Source: Deltaproteobacteria bacterium (GTDB lineage Bacteria; Desulfobacterota; JADFXK01). Taken from it: 6,132 bases of DNA. The stretch lies in the NCBI GenBank assembly GCA_015233285.1, contig JADFYA010000233.1:1-6132 (forward strand), in the 5' to 3' direction. This document shows, piece by piece, positions 1 to 4,618 of the stretch (position 1 is its first letter; every line of letters starts with the position of its first letter). Under the pieces are notes generated by a model that saw only the letters and a list, made by a program, of their open reading frames with translations, did no database searches and was not told the DNA's origin. Both the position numbers and the translations under genes were made by a program.

Positions 1-1
1 C

Positions 2-439
2 CCACAGTTTGTTAATCGACAAGCTGATACGGCTTTACAACCTAATAAGGGAAAACAGTCTGATAAGATTGACTATGACTGGAAGGTAAGTACAGATAGC
101 GTAATTCCTGTTATTGACATGGATTCATTGAGAACAAGATTTAGCCGGAAGAAAGAGTTTTTTGTTGAATTATTTGGTCATTTTCTTGACGAGCTTCCAA
201 AACGTATGACAGCAATAAACGAAGTCATTGAAATTGGTGATTTAAACAGGCTGTCACAGTTAGCTCACTCCTTCAAAGGCGTGGCGGCTACAGTTTGTGC
301 TGCAGAGATAGCGGATTATTCTACCAAACTTCAACGGGCGGCGATTGAAGGCGATTTGGAAAGAGCAAGATTATATGTGAAAGAACTCGGCCTTGCATTA
401 GATAGGGCAAGAGAAATTTCTATTGACGATTTTCTATAG
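2..439 (+). CDS. C-terminal part of a hybrid histidine kinase or HPt protein (5' end outside window)
   Basis: The reading frame is open from the window edge to the TAG at 437-439, so this is the end of a longer protein; the ATG at 119 is only an internal methionine. The last ~106 residues form an HPt domain. Counting from Met119, the motif AHSFKG puts the phospho-accepting His at residue 50 (codon 266-268), with the usual Lys-Gly at +3/+4, inside a run of amphipathic helices (about residues 5-100). HPt domains relay phosphate from a receiver-domain Asp to another receiver, and in bacteria they often end hybrid kinases of the BarA/ArcB style. The ~39 residues before Met119 are polar and linker-like, as expected between a receiver and an HPt domain. 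A kinase or receiver part is not visible, so the parent architecture is inferred. No ribosome binding site precedes ATG 119. The gene is AT-rich: one 60-base line (121-180) is 20/60 G+C, against 37/60 for 721-780 in the next gene. Confidence 0.85.
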   Translation, partial: PQFVNRQADTALQPNKGKQSDKIDYDWKVSTDSVIPVIDMDSLRTRFSRKKEFFVELFGHFLDELPKRMTAINEVIEIGDLNRLSQLAHSFKGVAATVCAAEIADYSTKLQRAAIEGDLERARLYVKELGLALDRAREISIDDFL

Positions 440-456
440 AAGCTGTCCCAATGCCA

Positions 457-490
457 ACTGATTTTGAACCAAAATTGATTTTGAACCAAA
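457..490. repeat. 17-bp tandem duplication
   Basis: Units 457-473 and 474-490 are adjacent copies of actgattttgaaccaaa and attgattttgaaccaaa, differing at one base. The pair lies 18 bases after the HPt stop codon and just upstream of the candidate pyrE promoter. It could be a simple slippage duplication or a double binding site; nothing in the sequence decides between them. Confidence 0.8.
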
Positions 491-498
491 GAAAAAAC

Positions 499-527
499 TT
501 TATGGATATGACTAGTTGAGATATAAT
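499..527 (+). promoter_or_regulatory. Candidate sigma70 promoter for pyrE
   Basis: A perfect -10 box TATAAT (522-527) is preceded, 17 bases upstream, by TTTATG (499-504), a weak 3/6 match to TTGACA. The expected start is near 534, giving a leader of about 165 nt before pyrE. AT-rich surroundings make chance matches easy, so confidence is moderate. Confidence 0.45.
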
Positions 528-543
528 TAGCTTTTGTCATATG

Positions 544-693
544 CTGAGAGGCGGTGGTCCTACGGTTTCATGGACACCGAATCTCCTCAAACCCGAGCTT
601 GCTCGGTGCTGATTGTCTTCAACAACTAACCGGCAACAAAAAGCTGTTTTGGGAAGCATCAATTATAGCCGCGTCAAGTATAATTTTGGAGAG
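544..693 (+). promoter_or_regulatory. Structured 5' leader of pyrE, possible cis-regulatory RNA
   Basis: A GC-rich island follows AT-rich DNA. Helix 1 pairs 546-549 with 582-585 (GAGA/TCTC), then has two G/A mismatches (550-551 against 580-581), then pairs 552-555 with 576-579 and 557-560 with 572-575, with G556 bulged and an 11-nt loop. Helix 2 is CCGAG (593-597) with CTCGG (602-606), closing a CTTG tetraloop. No T run follows, so this is not an intrinsic terminator. The 3' arm of helix 1 (TCTCC, 582-586) also matches the pyrE Shine-Dalgarno GGAGA (688-692), so an alternative fold could hide it. A 23-codon ORF (541-612) covers the same stretch but has no Shine-Dalgarno. I do not recognise a known riboswitch class. 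The pairings are seen; the function is inferred. Confidence 0.4.
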
Positions 694-700
694 ACATTGA

Positions 701-1456
701 ATGGAACCATATCAGAAAAAATTTGCCCGGTTGCTGGCTGAGAGCGGGGCGCTTTTCTTCGACCGGGGCCTGGTGTTGAAAGATGGACGGCCAAGCCCCT
801 ACTTCGTCAACATGGGCATGTTTCGGACCGGACATTTGGCCTGGGAGATAGGCGGGATGCTGGCCGACATGCTGGTCTCAACCGGGATGATTAATCAGGT
901 TGACGTCCTGTTCGGACCTTCTTATAAGGGCAGTTGCCTGGTCGCGGCCACGGCTATGGCCTTATGGCACAATCACGGCATAAATCGTCTATTCGAATAT
1001 GACCGTAAAGAGGCCAAGACCCACGGCGAGGGCAGCACCAAGGCCAGTCTGATGGTCAATGGGTCGTTTTACGATGCTTGCCGGGTGTTGCTCGTTGATG
1101 ATGTGGCCACATCCATGGGAACCAAATATGAGATGGTGGAGAAAATCGAACACGAGGCGAAACGACTGGGGATAGAAGTGCATCTGGCGGGACTGTTGAT
1201 CGGCTTGGACCGGCAGCAGACCGAGGCCGTTTACGACGACCAGGGCCGAATAATAGTCGGCCGGCGAGGCGAAAATGCGTCCGAGAAGTTTACCCAAAAG
1301 ACGGGCCTGACCTTGGCCGCCCTGGCCGGGATCAAGGAAGTGGTGGCCTTTCTCTTCGATGGCGGCATCGAGGTCCTGGTGGCGGGTCAGAGACGTCCCA
1401 TAGACCAAGAACTGCTGACGAAATTCAATACTTATTTAGATACCTACGGGGTATGA
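701..1456 (+). CDS. pyrE: Orotate phosphoribosyltransferase (PyrE-like), 251 aa
   Basis: This enzyme transfers the phosphoribosyl group of PRPP to orotate, giving orotidine 5'-monophosphate and pyrophosphate, the fifth step of de novo UMP synthesis in the cytosol. Family landmarks appear in order: LKDGRPSPYFVNMG (26-39, the orotate and substrate loop), FGPSYKG (71-77), DRKEAKTHGEG (101-111, the flexible catalytic loop with its Lys and His), VLLVDDVATSMGT (129-141, the PRPP-binding motif with the acidic pair D133-D134), and GLLIGLDRQQ (164-173). The PRPP motif ends TSMGT where many PyrE proteins have TAGTA. The protein is longer than the ~213 residues of the E. coli enzyme; part of the excess is a polar insert at about 178-202. 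The start is supported by GGAGAG (688-693) seven bases upstream. No other pyr gene is near. The specificity call is strong but not certain, because related purine and pyrimidine PRTases share the fold. Confidence 0.92.
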   Translation: MEPYQKKFARLLAESGALFFDRGLVLKDGRPSPYFVNMGMFRTGHLAWEIGGMLADMLVSTGMINQVDVLFGPSYKGSCLVAATAMALWHNHGINRLFEYDRKEAKTHGEGSTKASLMVNGSFYDACRVLLVDDVATSMGTKYEMVEKIEHEAKRLGIEVHLAGLLIGLDRQQTEAVYDDQGRIIVGRRGENASEKFTQKTGLTLAALAGIKEVVAFLFDGGIEVLVAGQRRPIDQELLTKFNTYLDTYGV

Positions 1457-1472
1457 ACCGGGTTCGGCGCCT

Positions 1473-1498
1473 CACGGAGAAAATAAGGACACGGAGAA
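1473..1498. repeat. Short direct repeat CACGGAGAA, 17-bp period
   Basis: CACGGAGAA occurs at 1473-1481 and 1490-1498. The second copy forms the left arm of the terminator hairpin, and the first could pair with the same right arm (TCTCCGTG, 1515-1522), giving two alternative hairpins. Sequences of the CTCCGTGTCTCCGTG type are, from memory, common as dispersed intergenic elements in environmental bacterial genomes; I cannot test copy number here. Confidence 0.5.
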
Positions 1499-1535
1499 TA
1501 AAAAAAACCAATTATCTCCGTGTCCTCTCTTTTTC
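1486..1535. terminator. Bidirectional intrinsic terminator between pyrE and the NYN gene
   Basis: AGGACACGGAGA (1486-1497) is perfectly complementary to TCTCCGTGTCCT (1515-1526), a 12-bp stem with a 17-nt loop. On the + strand it is followed by ctctttttc (1527-1535), suiting termination of pyrE. On the - strand the stem is followed by ttattttc, suiting termination of the convergent NYN gene, whose stop codon lies about 45 bases before the stem. The position between two convergent genes supports a shared terminator. Confidence 0.8.
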
Positions 1536-1570
1536 ATCGGGTTTTCGGTGTCTTCTGGTCGAATTAGCGT

Positions 1571-2653
1571 CTAGACCCCGGCATTGGGTGAGTCGGCCGG
1601 CGGTATCGTGTCCCCAGAGGACGAAGCCGCTTTTTCCACCCCGTCTTCTTTGATGGGCCAGACCACGGTGGCAGTCTCAGATTTTTCCCCCTGGGCTTCT
1701 CTGGCCTTGTCCTCCTCGACCTTTTTGGCCGCCTCTTGGCCGGTTTTCTCCAGGTGGCTAACTCTCTGAACCACCTCCGGGCGATTTCGATTCAGCAAAA
1801 AAACGTAGAAGAAGTTCCCCCAGGGGTCTGTTTCGCTCCTCACTTGTAAGATATCCTTGGCCACCAGGGTGTTAAAAACCTCTTTCCGTTGCAGGTGATT
1901 CAGCTCCGGCAAAGCCGAGGCCAATTTGTCGACAAGGAAGCCGCTTAGCTTAACGCTGCCATACCGCGGGCCGAATTCCTGGAAAGCGCCGATAGCTGCG
2001 TCTAATGCCTTATATTCATTAGGTGTTAATGGGTCTGACGGGGAGACGTCAGGATTAGTGGCGAACTCCCGGGGCGGTCGTTCGGATTGCCGGTGTTCCC
2101 TCATTCTGGGTCCGCGTTCCCCCGCCACTCCTTCCCGATCTTCGTCCTCGCTGGTGATTTCTCCGTTGGTGTCAACGTACAGATAGTTGGTTTGTCCAAC
2201 CAAGTCTTTAAGATCACCTGAAAAACATTTCTTGAAGCTGATAAACTTGACCTGGCGTCCGGCTTCTCGGATACGCATGGCAATGGGAATATAATCGCGG
2301 TCTCCTGCGGCGACAATTAGAATATCCACGTCACGGGTCAACATAGTTTCTTGCAGTGACAGGGAAAGCTCAATATCAGCACTGTTCTTTTGGGGCGCCG
2401 CCTTGACGTTCTGAGTTCTGATGCCCATGGCATAAAGTTCGGTGACGGCACTGGGATAGTTGGGCCAGTTGGCGAAGGCTTGTCGTATCACCAGATTGAT
2501 ATCAAATTTCCTTTCCATGTAGCGTAGTATTTTAGCGATAATATCAACAGTTTTGGTCTCGGCTTCGGCCCGGGGCAAGCCATACTGGTTGGTTAAGGCA
2601 ATGGCCAGGTTTTCAAAGTCAATAAAAATGGCGCCCAGTTGTTTTCTGTGCAT
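1571..2653 (-). CDS. LabA-like NYN-domain protein (DUF88 type) with extra C-terminal domain, 360 aa
   Basis: Residues ~6-162 form a NYN (PIN-like) nuclease fold. IFIDFENL (9-16) supplies Asp12 and Asn15, Asp93 lies in NSADIELSLSL, and Asp118/Asp120 lie in AAGDRDYIPI after a hydrophobic strand. These match the acidic metal-binding cluster of LabA/DUF88 proteins, which are predicted or shown RNases in several lineages. A charged linker (~163-208) leads to a helical region (~210-290) ending in strand-like FFYVFLL, plausibly a winged-helix or OST-HTH/LOTUS-like nucleic-acid-binding module, though I cannot confirm that. The tail (~295-360) is Glu/Lys/Ala-rich, probably partly coiled and disordered. 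An in-frame ATG 24 codons upstream exists, but AAGGAGGT with a 4-base spacer decides for the start at 2653. It is transcribed toward pyrE and divergently from the hydrolase gene. The NYN call is strong; the substrate is unknown. Confidence 0.88.
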   Translation of the reverse strand: MHRKQLGAIFIDFENLAIALTNQYGLPRAEAETKTVDIIAKILRYMERKFDINLVIRQAFANWPNYPSAVTELYAMGIRTQNVKAAPQKNSADIELSLSLQETMLTRDVDILIVAAGDRDYIPIAMRIREAGRQVKFISFKKCFSGDLKDLVGQTNYLYVDTNGEITSEDEDREGVAGERGPRMREHRQSERPPREFATNPDVSPSDPLTPNEYKALDAAIGAFQEFGPRYGSVKLSGFLVDKLASALPELNHLQRKEVFNTLVAKDILQVRSETDPWGNFFYVFLLNRNRPEVVQRVSHLEKTGQEAAKKVEEDKAREAQGEKSETATVVWPIKEDGVEKAASSSGDTIPPADSPNAGV

Positions 2654-2657
2654 TATT

Positions 2658-2665
2658 ACCTCCTT
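2658..2665 (-). promoter_or_regulatory. Perfect Shine-Dalgarno that fixes the NYN start
   Basis: On the - strand the order is AAGGAGGT, AATA, ATG. This full-length anti-16S match is the reason to reject the longer ORF start at 2725, which would put the ribosome binding site inside the coding region. Confidence 0.85.
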
Positions 2666-2673
2666 GATAATTG

Positions 2674-2733
2674 GCCTTATATTAAGATATAGAGGCAGGG
2701 GCGCGGACTCCACGGCCGGATACAATATAAGGC
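2674..2733 (-). repeat. 10-bp perfect inverted repeat in the NYN leader
   Basis: GCCTTATATT (2674-2683) and AATATAAGGC (2724-2733) are exact reverse complements separated by 40 GC-richer bases (2684-2723). In the NYN mRNA the hairpin would end 8 bases before the Shine-Dalgarno. It may be an RNA hairpin acting on translation or stability, or a spaced DNA operator. Only the repeat itself is seen. Confidence 0.6.
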
Positions 2734-3039
2734 AGAAAAACTTGGTTATAGTGTTATCACATAAACTAAAGTTATACTAAAAAACTCCCGTGTTACCAAA
2801 GACAGACAGCCGACCATCCGCCCGGTACCAAATGTCTCGACAATCTAATGTTCTGACTGAGATATTTTCATAGTATTGCTCTTCGATTTATATCATGATC
2901 AGGCCGGAAAAGTCAATTGAAACATCGTACCTTACCAATTTTGTTAAGATGTTCCATCTGCCCGTTCCCCCCTGCCCCGCCGGTCTTATGGCCGCTGCGC
3001 CGCCTCGGCAGTGACTCAGCCGGCTTGATTAAGGTTCAT
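2734..3039. other. Divergent intergenic region between NYN and hydrolase genes
   Basis: About 300 bases without a convincing gene. The NYN-side half is AT-rich and holds the candidate - strand promoter (2887-2916), with the palindrome ATCATGAT (2892-2899) at its -10 end. The other half (about 2950-3030) is C-rich with runs of C and CCGCC and shows no stable long hairpin. No RNA gene was recognised. Confidence 0.6.
2887..2916 (-). promoter_or_regulatory. Candidate sigma70 promoter for the NYN gene
   Basis: Read on the - strand, TTGACT (2916-2911) is followed after 18 bases by TATAAA (2892-2887), a 5/6 match at both boxes. Transcription would start near 2880, giving a leader of roughly 225 nt that contains the inverted repeat. 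No better-placed pair was found closer to the gene. Confidence 0.5.
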
Positions 3040-3068
3040 TTGACATAGTTTTCAATATATGTTATGGT
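3040..3068 (+). promoter_or_regulatory. Candidate sigma70 promoter for the hydrolase gene
   Basis: A perfect -35 TTGACA (3040-3045), a 17-base spacer and TATGGT (3063-3068, 4/6) form a canonical pair. The predicted start, 7-8 bases past the -10, falls at about 3075-3076, which coincides with an in-frame ATG. Confidence 0.55.
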
Positions 3069-3075
3069 ACTGCCC

Positions 3076-3714
3076 ATGATGCGTATATCTAATGAGAAAA
3101 AGGTCTTTTTCCCCTCTGGCCCATATCTTTTGGAGGGCCTGCTGGCACCGGGGACAGGGACGGACGCGGCGGTTATCTCCCATCCGCATCCGGCCTATGG
3201 CGGATCAATGTTAAATAATGTAGTAGAAGCCCTGGTATTGGCCTTGCAGCAGATCGGCATGACCACCCTGAGGTTTAATTTCCGGGGCGTTGGGGCCAGC
3301 CAGGGTACGCCGGCTTCCGGTGACGAACCCCAAGACGTGAACGCCGCCTTGAACGCCCTCTACCAGCAAACAGGCCGACCCGCCACCTATCTGGCCGGAT
3401 ATTCTTTCGGCGCCTGGGCTAATCTGACGGCCGATTGGACGGAGAAACAATCACCCCGGCAGATCCTGGCGGCCCCACCGGTCGCCGTTATGCCGGTGGA
3501 TTTTCTGGCGGCTAAAGATCACATTTTGCTCATCGCGGTGGGTGACCAGGACGTTTTTTGTCCGTTACCACAATTGTCAGCCGCCTTAACCCCACTCGGT
3601 TTGGGCGACAAGGTCCTGGTCATTCCCGGGGCTGACCACTTTTTCTCTGGAGCCGAAAACGAGCTGATCTCCCTGATTAAAGAAGCGGTTATTAATAGCC
3701 CCATCCCGGACTAA
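3076..3714 (+). CDS. Small alpha/beta hydrolase, COG2945 type
   Basis: A cytosolic serine hydrolase of unknown substrate. Counting from Met3076: HPHP (36-39) followed by GGSMLNN (43-49), an oxyanion-region signature of this family; LRFNFRGVGAS (65-75); the nucleophile elbow GYSFG (108-112) with Ser110; the acid in GDQD (156-159), probably Asp159; and the catalytic His188 in GADHFF (185-190). The full triad is present at spacing normal for ~210-residue members, so the enzyme should be active. There is no signal peptide or membrane segment. An ATG at 3064 extends the frame by four codons, but it overlaps the -10 box and, like 3076 and 3079, has no Shine-Dalgarno; 3076 is chosen because it matches the predicted transcript start. 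The Smr gene follows after 58 bp without a terminator, so co-transcription is possible. Esterase or acyl-hydrolase activity is a family-level guess. Confidence 0.85.
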   Translation: MMRISNEKKVFFPSGPYLLEGLLAPGTGTDAAVISHPHPAYGGSMLNNVVEALVLALQQIGMTTLRFNFRGVGASQGTPASGDEPQDVNAALNALYQQTGRPATYLAGYSFGAWANLTADWTEKQSPRQILAAPPVAVMPVDFLAAKDHILLIAVGDQDVFCPLPQLSAALTPLGLGDKVLVIPGADHFFSGAENELISLIKEAVINSPIPD

Positions 3715-3772
3715 TCACGATTGTGGACAGCTTGGCCGAAGGGCAATAATCTTCATTTATAGAAGCGATGAG

Positions 3773-4507
3773 ATGGCCACCAAAAAACGCCGGACAAAAA
3801 AGAAAGATCGGCCGGAGCAGAAAGTCGCGCCTCCGGTTGAGCCGGCGTTTAACGCCCCCTTCGTCAATCTACATAACATATTAAAAAAACAACCAAAAAT
3901 AGAAGCCGCACCGCCCCCCGCTCCCCGCCCGGTTCCCATTCCTCCCCCTGTCGGTGACCGCGAGCGGCAAATGTTCGTTGAATCCATGGCCGGAGTCGTC
4001 CCCATTGACCATGATGATAAAATCCCGTCGCAGGGCAAAAAGAATAAATGCCGTGAGGTCCATCCCAAGCCCCTGTCCCGTGAAGACGCCGATGTCCTGG
4101 CCTTCATGTCCGACCTGGTTTCCGGGCGGGGTCGACTGGACTATTCTTTTAGTGATGAGTATATGGAATGGTCTGACCCGGAACTGAACCCCAGCATCAT
4201 GAAATCGCTGCGAGACGGTGACCTGGCCATTCAAGCCCATTTAGACCTGCACCGGCAGACCGCCGAGGAAGCCAGGCTGAATGTCGAGAACTTCGTGATT
4301 TCCGCTTATAATCGGGGATTGCGATGCGTCTTGATCATTCATGGACGAGGGCGTAACTCCAAGGAGAATACCCCGGTCCTGAAACAACTGGTCAGAAACT
4401 GGTTAACCCGGGGCAAAATTAAAAAAATGGTGCTGGGCTTTGCCAGCGCTCAGCCCTATGACGGAGGCCCGGGGGCCATATACGTCCTGTTACGAACTTA
4501 TGATTGA
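3773..4507 (+). CDS. Smr-domain protein with basic, proline-rich N-terminal extension, 244 aa
   Basis: The C-terminal ~85 residues (157-241) are a Smr domain (from MutS2-related proteins). LDLH (157-160), followed by a long helix, is the conserved DLH motif. LIIHGRGRNS (187-196) is the HGxG-type loop, and GGPGAIYVLL (231-240) is the closing GGxGA strand. Smr domains bind nucleic acid and many nick or cleave DNA or RNA; stand-alone proteins of this layout resemble SmrA/SmrB. The first ~15 residues are strongly basic (KKRRTKKK), then come a helix-like patch and a proline-rich stretch (46-60), probably a flexible arm. The canonical LDLHG reads LDLHR here. The start ATG 3773 has only a weak upstream AGAAG and no clear Shine-Dalgarno, but the basic N-terminus fits the family. 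A terminator follows at 4561. The domain call is firm; whether it acts on RNA or DNA is open. Confidence 0.9.
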   Translation: MATKKRRTKKKDRPEQKVAPPVEPAFNAPFVNLHNILKKQPKIEAAPPPAPRPVPIPPPVGDRERQMFVESMAGVVPIDHDDKIPSQGKKNKCREVHPKPLSREDADVLAFMSDLVSGRGRLDYSFSDEYMEWSDPELNPSIMKSLRDGDLAIQAHLDLHRQTAEEARLNVENFVISAYNRGLRCVLIIHGRGRNSKENTPVLKQLVRNWLTRGKIKKMVLGFASAQPYDGGPGAIYVLLRTYD

Positions 4508-4560
4508 CCCACTCCCGGCAGTCTGTTGCGATCGTCCGGGTGACCGTCCCGTCATCCTCC

Positions 4561-4587
4561 GGGTAGGCGCCCTACCCCATTTATTTT
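4561..4587 (+). terminator. Intrinsic terminator after the Smr gene
   Basis: GGGTAGG (4561-4567) and CCTACCC (4571-4577) form a perfect 7-bp stem with a 3-base loop, followed by catttatttt. It ends the upstream transcript and lies 31 bases before the phosphofructokinase start. It could therefore also act as an attenuator in that gene's leader if transcription reads through. Confidence 0.7.
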
Positions 4588-4604
4588 GTAACCTTTTGGT
4601 CGAA

Positions 4605-4610
4605 GTGAGG
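4605..4610 (+). promoter_or_regulatory. Ribosome binding site of the phosphofructokinase gene
   Basis: GTGAGG lies 8 bases before ATG 4619 and is the only purine-rich match near the start. It lies shortly after the terminator T-run. Confidence 0.6.
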
Positions 4611-4618
4611 TTTTATCT

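Noticed and set aside
543..552. gctgagaggc resembles the CTGAGA core of TPP riboswitches
   Set aside because: The second conserved block (the CCTGATC region and the matching closing stem) is absent downstream, and pyrE is not a thiamine gene.
679..684. Perfect TATAAT just before pyrE
   Set aside because: No acceptable -35 lies 16-18 bases upstream, and a start near 691 would fall inside the Shine-Dalgarno.
1453..1653. 66-codon + strand ORF overlapping the pyrE stop
   Set aside because: It runs through the terminator hairpin and into the NYN gene on the other strand, has no ribosome binding site of its own and no recognisable motif.
2654..2725. Longer N-terminus for the NYN protein from an upstream ATG
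   Set aside because: It would place the perfect AAGGAGGT and the inverted repeat inside the coding region, and the extra 24 residues do not fit the NYN fold, which begins right after Met2653.
3721..3750. TTGTGG ... AATAAT as a promoter for the Smr gene
   Set aside because: The -35 match is only 3/6 with an 18-base spacer; the gap to the hydrolase gene is short and co-transcription explains it equally well.
3751..3765. CTTC/GAAG mini-hairpin before the Smr start
   Set aside because: The stem is only four base pairs, well within chance.
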